DNA from: Planctomycetota bacterium
GTDB taxonomy: Bacteria > Planctomycetota > UBA1135 > UBA2386
Assembly (NCBI GenBank): GCA_016794425.1
Contig: JAEUHR010000010.1
Location: 1-64,000, forward strand
Direction: 5' to 3'
DNA: 64,000 bases
Shown here: in pieces, positions 10,291-19,169 of the stretch
How the letters are laid out: every line of letters starts with the position of its first letter
How positions within the stretch are numbered: position 1 is the stretch's first letter
Notes under the pieces: generated by a model
The model's database searches: none
What the model saw: only the letters and a program-made list of their open reading frames with translations
What the model was told of the DNA's origin: nothing
Translations under genes and position numbers: made by a program

Positions 10291-11288
10291 AGCCACCGCG
10301 GCACAAGACCGGTGCGGACTTGCGGCAATCCCTGCGCGACCTGGTGGCGCAGGCCGCGGCCTTGGGCCCGGCGGCCGTCGCCGAACTCGCCGACGAGTGG
10401 TTGCGGCTGCACCCCGGGTCGGGCGCGGCTGCCGGCGCCGAACCAGCCGCGCCGAATGCCGCACCGCCAGCCGTGCCGGCGACCGCGCCGGTGGTGGATC
10501 CACCCACCGAAGCCGAAGAGGTCTGGCAGGGACTGGTCGGCAAGAGTCCGGCGATGTTGCAACTGCGCGCCCTGCTGCGGCGCTTTGGGCCCACCGATGC
10601 GCCGGTGCTGATCACCGGCGAGAGTGGCACCGGCAAGGAACGGGTGGCGCAGGCGCTGCACGCGCTGAGCAAACGGGCCGCTCGACCCATGGTCGCCGAG
10701 AACTGCGCGGCGATTCCGGAGACGCTGCTCGAGTCGGTGCTGTTCGGCCACAAGAAGGGCGCGTTCACCGGCGCGATCGCCGACCACCCTGGCCACTTCC
10801 TCAGCGCCGACGGCGGCACGCTGTTTCTCGACGAGATCGGCGAGATGAAGCCGCCGATGCAGACCAAGCTGCTGCGGGTGCTGCAGGAAGGCGAAGTGCG
10901 CGCGGTCGGCGACAGCAAGGTGCGCAAGATCGACGTGCGGGTGATCGCCGCCACCAACCAGGATCTCGAAGCGTCGGTGCGCACCGGCCGGTTCCGCGAA
11001 GATCTGTACTTCCGGCTCAACGTGCTGCGGCTGTCGTTGCCGCCGCTGCGCGAACGGCCCGGCGACGCGGTGCTGTTGGCGCGGCGCTTTCTCGCCGAGG
11101 CGGGCCGCAGCACCGGGCGCGAATTGCGACTGTCGCCGGCCGCCGAAGCGGTGCTGGCGGCGGCGCGGTGGCCGGGCAACGTGCGGCAGGTGCAGAACGA
11201 GATGCAGCGCGTGGCGGCCTTGTGCGACGGTGCCGAGGTGCAGGTGGCGGACCTGTCGGCGGCGGTGCGCGGCGGGGCTTCCGGCTGA
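10287..11288 (+). CDS. sigma-54 interacting AAA+ activator without receiver or DNA-binding domain
   Basis: Enhancer-binding-protein ATPase that remodels sigma-54 RNA polymerase. The 333 residues show Walker A GESGTGKE (111-118), the sigma-54 loop GAFTGA (158-163), Walker B LFLDEIGE (179-186) and the sensor region WPGNVRQ (295-301). The first 80 residues are short, charged and Pro/Ala-rich with no recognisable receiver, GAF or FHA domain. The chain ends about 30 residues after the sensor with no Fis-type helix-turn-helix. It may therefore act from solution or through a partner. The GTG start overlaps the pcrA stop (GTGA), an unexpected pairing. The residues needed for ATPase and sigma-54 contact are intact. 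Confidence 0.88.
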   Translation: MKPPRHKTGADLRQSLRDLVAQAAALGPAAVAELADEWLRLHPGSGAAAGAEPAAPNAAPPAVPATAPVVDPPTEAEEVWQGLVGKSPAMLQLRALLRRFGPTDAPVLITGESGTGKERVAQALHALSKRAARPMVAENCAAIPETLLESVLFGHKKGAFTGAIADHPGHFLSADGGTLFLDEIGEMKPPMQTKLLRVLQEGEVRAVGDSKVRKIDVRVIAATNQDLEASVRTGRFREDLYFRLNVLRLSLPPLRERPGDAVLLARRFLAEAGRSTGRELRLSPAAEAVLAAARWPGNVRQVQNEMQRVAALCDGAEVQVADLSAAVRGGASG

Positions 11289-11364
11289 GCGGCCAGCCCG
11301 GTCGCGGGTGCTGCCGGACCGGGTCGCGCTTGCTTCCTCGGCGGCGGCCGCTACCACGGGCAGC

Positions 11365-12666
11365 ATGACTTCGCCCTGCGCACTGCTCGGCTCCGACTGC
11401 TCCATGGTCGGCACCTTCCCGCTCGATGCCGGCGTCGCCGCGTATGCCCATTTTCGCGGGGTGCTGCTCGCCGCTCCTGGGCCGGACGCCGCCGCGGCGA
11501 CCGCGGCGCTGGTGGCCAAGGTGCAGCGGTTCCTGCCCCAGCTGCGCGAGTTGCCCGAACTGGCCGCGGCGGAGGAGGTCAATCTGGTGGTCGAACAGCC
11601 CGGCCGGCCGCCGGTGCGCACCTTCGCTCGGCCGATGGCCTACGACCGCGCGCTGCTCGAGCTGGACCTGGGCATTGCCGGCGGCTTCGTGTTCCGCGAA
11701 GCAGGCCGGGGCACCTATGCATTCGTCAGCCGGTGTCCGGACGGCACGCCGCAGCTCGTGCACCTCGGCGAGCCGGTGCGCGGCGACGACGCCGCAGCGC
11801 GGCCCCTGCCGATTCCCGGCCGCACGCCGCCCCCGGCGGCCGAGGCGGCCCTGCGCGCGCAGAAGGCTGCCCGCGTGCGCGCGCTGCTGCGTTGCCCGCA
11901 GTGCCGGGGGCTGCTGGCCGACGTCGCCGAGGGGCTGCGCTGTGGCACTTGCGCGCGCACGTTCCCGTCCTGCCAGGGCAAGCCGCTGCTCACGATCGAT
12001 CCGGCTTACGACGGTTCGCCCAAGGGCAAGCTCGAGTCGCAGAACCCGTACGGCCAGCAGGTGCTCGAACTGATCGAGCAACACCGCGACGGGCTGGTGC
12101 TCGACATGGGCAGTGGCAACCCGTCGCTCGGCTTCTACAACGTCGTGCACCTCGATCTGTCGGCCTACGAACAGGTCGATGTGGTCACCGACGGCCGGGC
12201 TCTGCCGTTCGCCGACGCGACCTTCGACGCGATCCTCAGCGAGGCCGTGCTCGAACACGTGCGGGACCCGCATGCCTACATGGCCGAGCTGGTGCGGGTG
12301 CTGAAACCGGGCGGCCGAGTGCGCCTCGACGTGGCGTTCTTGCAGCCCTTCCACGCCTACCCCGACCATTTCTTCAACATGACCCGCTCCGGGCTCGCCG
12401 AGACGGTGGCACGCGCGGGCCTTGTGGTGCGTGGGCTCGGGGTCGGCGAACACCAGCAGCCGTGGGTCGCTCTCGGGCTCTTGCTCGCGGGCATCGTGCA
12501 CGGCACCCCCGACGGCGCAGTGCAGCAGCGCATCCTGGCGACCACCGTGGGGCAGGCGCTGGCGCAGTTCGAACGGGGCGCACCGGGGCCGTTCGCCGGG
12601 GTCTCGGCCGCCGCCGTCGAGCGGCTGGCAGCCGGTTTCTGGTGCCTCGCCGAGAAACCCCGCTGA
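11365..12666 (+). CDS. class I SAM-dependent methyltransferase with internal zinc ribbon
   Basis: A 433-residue protein in three parts: an unrecognised N-terminal region of about 165 residues, a zinc-ribbon segment LRCPQCRGLL...CGTCARTF (Trm112-like CxxC pairs), and a Methyltransf_11-type domain with the SAM motif LVLDMGSGNPS, then VVTDGRALPFADATFDAILSE and VLKPGGRVRLD. The ribbon before the methylase resembles proteins that bring a substrate-binding zinc module to a methyltransferase. The target (small molecule, lipid or RNA) is unknown. The ATG at 11365 is chosen because upstream codons overlap the previous gene in another frame. Confidence 0.78.
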   Translation: MTSPCALLGSDCSMVGTFPLDAGVAAYAHFRGVLLAAPGPDAAAATAALVAKVQRFLPQLRELPELAAAEEVNLVVEQPGRPPVRTFARPMAYDRALLELDLGIAGGFVFREAGRGTYAFVSRCPDGTPQLVHLGEPVRGDDAAARPLPIPGRTPPPAAEAALRAQKAARVRALLRCPQCRGLLADVAEGLRCGTCARTFPSCQGKPLLTIDPAYDGSPKGKLESQNPYGQQVLELIEQHRDGLVLDMGSGNPSLGFYNVVHLDLSAYEQVDVVTDGRALPFADATFDAILSEAVLEHVRDPHAYMAELVRVLKPGGRVRLDVAFLQPFHAYPDHFFNMTRSGLAETVARAGLVVRGLGVGEHQQPWVALGLLLAGIVHGTPDGAVQQRILATTVGQALAQFERGAPGPFAGVSAAAVERLAAGFWCLAEKPR

Positions 12667-12683
12667 TTCGCGGGGCGATTCGG

Positions 12684-12708
12684 GTCGCGGGGCGATGGCG
12701 CCCGCGAC
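12684..12708. terminator. hairpin between convergent genes
   Basis: GTCGCGGG (12684-12691) pairs with CCCGCGAC (12701-12708), and the intervening GCG...CGC can extend the stem. It sits in the 45-base gap between the methyltransferase and the convergent ABC permease. There is no T-run on either side, so it may be only a transcript-end stabiliser. Confidence 0.45.
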
Positions 12709-12711
12709 GGC

Positions 12712-14199
12712 TCAGCCGGCGCGCAGCCAGCCGAGCACTTCCTTCAACTTCGGTGGATTGCCGGTCATCAGGATGCCGACGCGGAACACCTTGCCGGCGG
12801 CGCGGAACGCCACCACCACACTGACCACCAGGATCAGGCCGGTCACCACGTATTCGTAGACCTCGGGCGGGCCGCCGGCGCGGTTCATCATGGTGAACGG
12901 CGTGAACAGCGGCACATAACTCAGCACCTTGGCCACGGTGCCGTTCGGCTCCTGCACGATGAACATCATCGACACCAGGGGCACGATCAACAGCAGGAAC
13001 ACCGGCTGCAGCAGGTTCTGCGCCTCCTTCAGGCTGTTGCACACCGAGCCGAGCCCGACCAGGATCGCCGCATAGAGCAGGTAGCCGAAGAAGAAGTAGA
13101 CGACGAAGCTGATCAGGTAGAGCGGGTTGCCGACGATGTCCAGCAGCGGCAGGTCGAGCCCGGTGATCAGCCGCGGAGCCAGCCACACGCCGAACAGTGC
13201 GCACAGCACCCACGAGCCGACGATGGTGAGGCCGGTCGCGGCGATGCCCCAGATCTTGCCGGCCATCAGTTGCAGCGGTGACACCGACGACAGCAGCACT
13301 TCGATGATGCGGTTGCTCTTCTCCTCGACGGTGTTGGTCAGCAGCATCTGCGCGGCCGTGAACACCGCGATCCACAGCAGGTAGACGAACGCCACCGGCG
13401 CGAACTTGTTGGCTTTCTCGCCGGTTTTCACGTCTTCGGCCGCGCCCGAACTGCCGACCTTCTGTTCGCGGAAATAGACCCGCTCCTGCAACTGCTTGGC
13501 CACCGCCGGATCGACTCCGGAGCTGGCGAGGCGCAGCTTCTGCACCACCCGCGTTGCCGCGTCCGCGTACCACGACCGCAGCGCATCGTCGGTCAGGTTG
13601 TTCGACACGTACTTGAAGTCGGCCAGCGAGCGCAGCGGGTCCGTGCCGATCTCGAAGTAGGCGAACAGCGTGCCCTTCTGCACCAGCTCGGCGAGCGCCT
13701 TGCGCTGCTCGTCGAGCGGTTTGCCCTCGAGCCCCAGGTCGGCCAGCTTGCGGCGCTGGTACTTGCGCGCCGAGTCGAAGCCCTTGTTGGCGCGCATCGC
13801 CGCGTCCAGGTCCGAGGCCGGCAGATCCAGCATCAGCTTCTGCAGGCGCTGCACGGCTTCCTCGTTGGGTGCCTGCGGGTCGCCGCCGAAGCCGTCGAGC
13901 AGCCCTTGCCGGCGGCCTTGCAACGACTCCGGCAGCTGCTTGGCCTGGTCCTGGAGCAGCTTGGCGAACGCCGTCACTTCCGGCGTGCGCGCCGCGCGTT
14001 CGATGCGTTCGCCGAGCCGGTCTTCGGTCGGATCCAACACCGCGTAGCTCTGCGTCTCCTTGAGCTTGTTCAGCACCCAGCCGGCACCGATCGAGATCAC
14101 CAGCAGGACGGGGAACGCGAGGATGCCGAGCCAGAACGTCTTGGTGCGGACGTTGTCGAGGTATTCGCGTTGGGCGACCAGCAGGGTCTTGTTGGCCAT
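12712..14199 (-). CDS. ABC-2 type exporter permease (NatB-like)
   Basis: Membrane partner of the ATPase encoded just upstream (14312-15241). Residues 1-40 (QREYLDNVRTKTFWLGILAFPVLLVIS) form the first helix after a cytoplasmic start typical of NatB/YhaP permeases. A soluble external domain of about 200 residues follows, rich in Lys and Glu, and then five or six hydrophobic helices in the C-terminal half (from KFAPVAFVYLLWIAVFTAA on), including NTVEEKSNRIIEVLLSSVSP, a conserved ABC-2 loop. It has 495 residues. The ATG is preceded by a C-rich run with no Shine-Dalgarno. The substrate is unknown; relatives export sodium or peptides. Confidence 0.85.
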   Translation of the reverse strand: MANKTLLVAQREYLDNVRTKTFWLGILAFPVLLVISIGAGWVLNKLKETQSYAVLDPTEDRLGERIERAARTPEVTAFAKLLQDQAKQLPESLQGRRQGLLDGFGGDPQAPNEEAVQRLQKLMLDLPASDLDAAMRANKGFDSARKYQRRKLADLGLEGKPLDEQRKALAELVQKGTLFAYFEIGTDPLRSLADFKYVSNNLTDDALRSWYADAATRVVQKLRLASSGVDPAVAKQLQERVYFREQKVGSSGAAEDVKTGEKANKFAPVAFVYLLWIAVFTAAQMLLTNTVEEKSNRIIEVLLSSVSPLQLMAGKIWGIAATGLTIVGSWVLCALFGVWLAPRLITGLDLPLLDIVGNPLYLISFVVYFFFGYLLYAAILVGLGSVCNSLKEAQNLLQPVFLLLIVPLVSMMFIVQEPNGTVAKVLSYVPLFTPFTMMNRAGGPPEVYEYVVTGLILVVSVVVAFRAAGKVFRVGILMTGNPPKLKEVLGWLRAG

Positions 14200-14203
14200 G
14201 GCA

Positions 14204-14252
14204 GGGGGGGGCGGTGGGCGGCGGGTTGGGCGGGGTGTGGGGTGCGGTGGGG
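14204..14252 (+). other. G-quadruplex-prone G-tract cluster between ABC genes
   Basis: Seven runs of three or more G (14204-14211, 14216-14218, 14223-14225, 14228-14230, 14232-14235, 14239-14242, 14249-14252) lie within 49 bases and are separated by loops of 1-6 bases. The G-rich strand is the template for the leftward ABC genes, so folding would affect transcription elongation into the permease rather than the mRNA. It occupies the permease leader. Confidence 0.5.
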
Positions 14253-14311
14253 CGGCGCAGCGCTTCAGTGCGCCGTGGTTCCAGCGCGCCGGGCTTCCGC
14301 GAGCCGTGGCT

Positions 14312-15241
14312 TCAGCGTGTTACGCCTGCGGCGAGCAGCCGCTGGTTCGCTTCCTCGACGGTGCGCACGAAGATCTCGTGCAGCGACGGTTCGCGGTAGT
14401 CGAAGCGCCGCACCACCACGCGGTCGACCAGCCAGCGCAGCGCCTGCTGCGGGTCGTGGCCGGGCTGCAGGAAGATCTCGGCGTGCTTGCCGTGGTCGTT
14501 GACGTGCTGGGCGCCCGGCAGTTGCTGCAGCAACCGGCCGTCGCCGTCGTAGTCGAGCTGGATGCCGCGCTCGCGGCCGGACTTGATCTCGGCCAGGGTT
14601 CCGGCGAACTGCAGCTTCGACTTGTGGATCATCATCACGTAGTCGCACAGCTGCTCGGCGTGTTCCATGCCGTGCGTGCTGAAGATCACCGTGCGCCCCT
14701 GGCGCTTCATGTCGAGGATCAAGTCGCGCATGGTGTCGCGGTTGACCGGATCCAGGCCGGAGAACGGCTCGTCCAGGATCACCAGCTCGGGTTCGTGGAT
14801 GATCGTGCCGAGCACTTGCACCTTCTGGCCCATGCCCTTGCTCATCGCCTCGCACTTCTTGTCGAGCCAGTCGCCGAGGCCGAACCGCGTCAGCAGCTCG
14901 CGCGCACGCAGGTTCGCGGTGCTGCGGTCCATGCCCTTCAGCTTGCCGAAGTAGGCCACGATCTCGGCCGTCTTCATCTTCTTGTAGAGCCCCTTCTCCT
15001 CCGGCAGGTAGCCGAGCCGGTCCTTGACCTCGCGGGCGTCCGGATGGCCGAGCACGGAGATCGCGCCCGAGTCGGGGTGGAAGATGCTCATCACCATGCG
15101 GATCGTCGTCGTCTTGCCGGCGCCGTTCTGGCCGAGGAACCCGTAGATGCAGCCCTTGGGAACCTGCAGCGAGAGCTCGGACACCGCCGTGAACGAACCG
15201 AACCGCTTGGTGACGCGATCGAGGGTCAGCGCGTGGTCCAT
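14312..15241 (-). CDS. ABC transporter ATP-binding protein (NatA-like)
   Basis: ATPase that should pair with the downstream permease as a two-gene exporter. The 309 residues carry Walker A GQNGAGKTTT, the Q-loop LPEEKGLY, the NatA-type signature MSKGMGQKVQ in place of LSGGQ, Walker B LVILDEPFSGLDP and the switch His in STHGMEHAE. The C-terminal extension of about 80 residues after the ATPase core is usual for ABC-2 exporters (DUF4162-like). The ATG at 15241 follows a short leader. An extended open frame upstream is antisense-derived and overlaps the oxidoreductase gene, so it is rejected. Confidence 0.92.
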   Translation of the reverse strand: MDHALTLDRVTKRFGSFTAVSELSLQVPKGCIYGFLGQNGAGKTTTIRMVMSIFHPDSGAISVLGHPDAREVKDRLGYLPEEKGLYKKMKTAEIVAYFGKLKGMDRSTANLRARELLTRFGLGDWLDKKCEAMSKGMGQKVQVLGTIIHEPELVILDEPFSGLDPVNRDTMRDLILDMKRQGRTVIFSTHGMEHAEQLCDYVMMIHKSKLQFAGTLAEIKSGRERGIQLDYDGDGRLLQQLPGAQHVNDHGKHAEIFLQPGHDPQQALRWLVDRVVVRRFDYREPSLHEIFVRTVEEANQRLLAAGVTR

Positions 15242-15249
15242 GCGAGTGG

Positions 15250-15266
15250 GCGCGGCGTGGCCGCGC
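15250..15266 (-). terminator. hairpin after the FAD oxidoreductase gene
   Basis: GCGCGGC-GTG-GCCGCGC is a perfect 7-base-pair stem with a 3-base loop in the 68-base gap between the oxidoreductase stop and the ABC ATPase start. It has no clear U-tail, so it could instead be part of the ATPase leader. Confidence 0.3.
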
Positions 15267-15309
15267 CGCGGCGAAGATTGTCGGAGGCGACCGCGCGAGG
15301 CAAGCGTGC

Positions 15310-16530
15310 TCAGGCCAGCGCGAAGCGGCGCGGCGCGAACAGCGGCAGCGCGGCGTGTGCCTGCGTGCCGTCGACGATCTGCTCGGCGAGGCAGCGGCCG
15401 GCCAGGAACGCGAAGCTGAGGCCGTAGCCGTTGAAGGCCAGGAATGCGTGTTCCCCGGGGCAACCCGGCAGGGCGCCACACAGCGGCAACCCGTCCGGCG
15501 TGCCGGCCATGATGCCGGTCCAGACGTGCGGGAACGCGACGTCCTGCAGCGCCGGGAAGTGCTCGCGCACGTAGCCGAGCAGGTTCGCGGTGACCTGCGG
15601 GTTGTGCGTCGCGTCGTCGACGATGCCGACTTCCTCGCCGGGCACCGACCACCGCTTGCCGCCGACCACGAACCGGCCCCGGCTGTGGCGGAAGTACTCG
15701 TAGCAGAAGTTGCTCGACATCGCGAAGTCGGGGAACGACGCGTCGAGCACCGGCCCGCTCGCCAGCACCTGGCCGCGGAACGGGAACACCGTGCGCGCCA
15801 GGAACCCGCTGCGGTCGAGCTGCGGCGCCAGCGCCGCGGTGCAGTGCACGGCGACGGCGGCGCGCAGCCGGCGGCCGTCGCGGAGCCGCAGTTCGAGGTC
15901 GCCGGCCGTGCCGGTGACGGCCGCGACTTCGGCTCCCAGCACGCAGTGCGCGCCGCGCGCGGCGGCGGCGCGCGCCAGACCGCGCACCAGCTGCACCGGC
16001 TGCACGATTGCCTCGCCGGGCAGGAACAGCGCGCCGTGGAAGCCGCGGCTGCCCGGCAGCCAGCGCGGCAGGTCGCGCGCGGCGACCAGTTCGTGCGGCA
16101 GGCCCTCGGCGTGCAGCAGCGCGGCGGCCTGTTCGAGTTCGTGCGCTTCGTGCGCGGTCTCGGCCAGGCGCAGGCCGCCGCGCTGGTGCAGGTCGCAGTC
16201 GATGCCGTGGGCCCGCACCGCCGCCAGCATCGCGGCGTGGTTGTCGGCCAGGAAGCGCCACAGGAGCCGCGCGCGCTCGGCGCCGAACTGGCCGTGGATG
16301 CGGTGGTAGTGCTCGCCGAGGCCGAGCAGCAGCTGGCCGTCGTTGCGGCCGCTGGCGCGCGCCGCGATCGCCTCGCGCTCGAGCAGCACGACCTCGGCGC
16401 CGCGTTCGGCCAGGTGCAGGGCGACGCTGGTGCCGGCGATGCCGCCGCCGAGCACGGCGACGTCGCAGCGGTCGGGCAGCGGCGCGGCGCCGGGGCCGGC
16501 GCTGCCCTCGGTGAGCCAGAGCGACGTCAT
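15310..16530 (-). CDS. FAD-dependent amine/amino-acid oxidoreductase (DAO family)
   Basis: Flavoprotein of 406 residues. The N-terminal dinucleotide fold is plain: VAVLGGGIAGTSVALHLAERG followed by the acidic strand end VVLLERE, then ASGRNDGQ, a loop typical of PuuB/DadA-like oxidases (usual form ASGRNGGQ). The C-terminal half has WTGIMAGTPDGLPLCG and FNGYGLSFA, the second FAD-contact region. It probably oxidises a primary or secondary amine or an N-methyl amino acid; the substrate is not deducible. Its start overlaps the stop of the upstream membrane protein (ATGA), so the two form an operon. Confidence 0.82.
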   Translation of the reverse strand: MTSLWLTEGSAGPGAAPLPDRCDVAVLGGGIAGTSVALHLAERGAEVVLLEREAIAARASGRNDGQLLLGLGEHYHRIHGQFGAERARLLWRFLADNHAAMLAAVRAHGIDCDLHQRGGLRLAETAHEAHELEQAAALLHAEGLPHELVAARDLPRWLPGSRGFHGALFLPGEAIVQPVQLVRGLARAAAARGAHCVLGAEVAAVTGTAGDLELRLRDGRRLRAAVAVHCTAALAPQLDRSGFLARTVFPFRGQVLASGPVLDASFPDFAMSSNFCYEYFRHSRGRFVVGGKRWSVPGEEVGIVDDATHNPQVTANLLGYVREHFPALQDVAFPHVWTGIMAGTPDGLPLCGALPGCPGEHAFLAFNGYGLSFAFLAGRCLAEQIVDGTQAHAALPLFAPRRFALA

Positions 16531-17309
16531 GCGGCGGGCCCGCTGTGGGGCGGCGACGGCGGTGCGGGTGGGGTCGCAGGGTGCGCCGCCGCGGCCGGGG
16601 CCGCCGCGGCGTTCTCGAGGATCATGATCTTCTGCCAGATCTTGCGCGCGAGGCCGGTGGTCAGGTCCTCGATGTCGTCGACCGCGGCGACTGCCTGTGG
16701 GTCCGGGAAGCCCTGCGCGTAGAGTGCGGCCACCTTGCCCATCAGCGACAGCATCTCGCTGCAGTAGTCGAGGTAGCGCGACAGCTCGAAGCGCGACAAC
16801 GTGCGCGCCGGCGACGACGCGGTGTCGGGACCGCCGTGCAGCACGTGCTCGGGGTCCTTGGTCAGCTGGTGCATGTCGACGATGTGCGCCATGGCGCGCA
16901 GCTCGTGCACCGCTTCGAGGCAGCGGCGTCGCTTGGCGCGCAATTCGAGGCTGAACAGGAACACCGCGCCGGCGCCGAGGAAGAACAGCATCGACAGGCC
17001 GGCCTCGAGGGTCTGCACGAGTTCCGACAGCGGCCACTCGGCCTCGTCGCGCACGCGGATCGACAGCCCGAGCAGCACCAGCGACGCGATCGACGCCAGC
17101 ACGAGGCCGAACGACAGCGCGCGCAGCCACCAGATCGGGCGACGGATGCGCTGGCTGCGTTCGGCGTGCGCGGTGGCGATGCCGAGCAGCGCTTCGGCGA
17201 CGCCGCCGAGGCTGGCGGTCGGGAAGCGCTCGCGGATCCGGTCGCGCAGCGTCGCGATCGTGGCGATCAGCCGGTCGGGCTGCAGCGCGGAGTAGGGCAC
17301 GCGCAGCAT
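16527..17309 (-). CDS. two-helix membrane protein of unknown function
   Basis: A 260-residue protein not recognised as a named family. Two hydrophobic helices (about residues 64-87, RALSFGLVLASIASLVLLGL, and 110-127, LSMLFFLGAGAVFLFSLE) follow a soluble start. The remaining half is soluble and helical with many charged residues, ending in an Ala/Pro-rich tail. The region EVLHGG...LSRFELSRYLDYCSEMLSLMGKVAALYAQ resembles bacterial proteins that sense or scaffold at the membrane. It precedes and overlaps the FAD oxidoreductase gene, so they are likely co-expressed. Confidence 0.7.
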   Translation of the reverse strand: MLRVPYSALQPDRLIATIATLRDRIRERFPTASLGGVAEALLGIATAHAERSQRIRRPIWWLRALSFGLVLASIASLVLLGLSIRVRDEAEWPLSELVQTLEAGLSMLFFLGAGAVFLFSLELRAKRRRCLEAVHELRAMAHIVDMHQLTKDPEHVLHGGPDTASSPARTLSRFELSRYLDYCSEMLSLMGKVAALYAQGFPDPQAVAAVDDIEDLTTGLARKIWQKIMILENAAAAPAAAAHPATPPAPPSPPHSGPAA

Positions 17310-17454
17310 CCTGCCGACCCGACGCTGCCGATGCGAGCGCTGGGCGGCCGATGCGCGGGTACGAACCCGCCCGCGGACGCGCTGCGAGCGCCCGCTGGCC
17401 GTTCCTTCTTCCCGTCGGTCGCGTGCCCGGGCTGCACCCGGGGCACTGCGCTCA

Positions 17455-17523
17455 CTGCAGCATGGCCAGCACGGCCAACAGGCCGAGCGCGAGCAGCGTC
17501 AGCGCGACCGAGGTCCGATTCAT
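17455..17523 (-). CDS. possible 23-residue hydrophobic peptide
   Basis: The ATG at 17523 opens MNRTSVALTLLALGLLAVLA and three more residues before a stop, one uninterrupted hydrophobic helix after a short polar start. No Shine-Dalgarno is visible and the start lies inside the CACCAC repeat. It may be a small membrane peptide or chance; recognition is not claimed. Confidence 0.2.
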
Positions 17524-17776
17524 GGTGGTGGTGGTGCCTACGCGCATGGTGGCGGTAGCGGATGGATGCCGCGATGGGTTCATGGTGGTGGTGGTGGCGG
17601 CGACTCGGAGGGTGCTAGTCTCGGCGGCAGGATCGGTTGCAGGCATTCGCCGGGTCCACTCGGGACCGGCGCGGCCGGCAAACGGTCGCCATGGGACGGA
17701 GGATCGAACCTGCCGCGTCCGCACGCAGATTGGCTGTGCTTTCTGCACCCACATCGCTAAGCTCTTCGCCCCCGTC

Positions 17777-17822
17777 AGGCGATCTGGTCGCCTGGGATCC
17801 ACGTCGGGTTTCGCCGACGCGT
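17777..17822 (+). promoter_or_regulatory. paired hairpins in the metK leader
   Basis: AGGCGA-TCTGG-TCGCCT (17777-17793) is followed at once by CGTCGG-GTTTCG-CCGACG (17802-17819), ending 32 bases before the metK ATG. The position suits a leader RNA controlling SAM synthetase, but the sequence does not match the SAM-I, SAM-II or SAM-III patterns I know. Confidence 0.3.
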
Positions 17823-17853
17823 AACAGTCCGAAAGGTAGCGAAAGCAGCAGCC

Positions 17854-19014
<1,161 letters not shown>

Positions 19015-19030
19015 CCAGCGGCGGCGCCCG

Positions 19031-19054
19031 CCGGCCGGCCGTCCCGGCCGCCGG
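19031..19054 (+). terminator. GC-rich inverted repeat after metK
   Basis: CCGGC (19031-19035) pairs with GCCGG (19050-19054), and an inner GGCC/GGCC continues the stem around a 4-base loop with one mismatch, starting 17 bases after the metK stop. It has no strong T-run and is listed as a likely transcript end. Confidence 0.4.
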
Positions 19055-19169
19055 ATTCCGGGCCGGGGGTGGTATCGAACGGGCGGACGGCGACTATGGG
19101 TCGTGGCCGCCCTCGGTGCGTACCGGGTGGTGTCGACCAGACGCGGGCAGGGTCCGCGGCGAGGCGCTG

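Larger units (their letters stand above)
17310..17853. other. 544-base region between a membrane-protein gene and metK, no convincing gene
   Basis: Divergent promoter region for the leftward membrane protein and rightward metK. It holds a near-repeat of TTCATGGTGGTGGTGGTG at 17519-17536 and 17579-17596, a possible 23-codon leftward ORF, a T-loop-like sequence that does not fold into a tRNA, and two tight hairpins just before metK. No frame shows a protein of recognisable character. Confidence 0.6.

Noticed and set aside
17691..17727. tRNA T-arm-like sequence on the minus strand (GGTTCGATCC)
   Set aside because: The T-loop motif is present but a five-base T-stem, acceptor stem and anticodon arm cannot be formed in the surrounding 80 bases, so it is not a tRNA gene.
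17741..17762. Possible sigma-54 promoter (GG...GC) before metK
   Set aside because: The spacing between GG and GC is off by one base and no supporting TTGC context is present.
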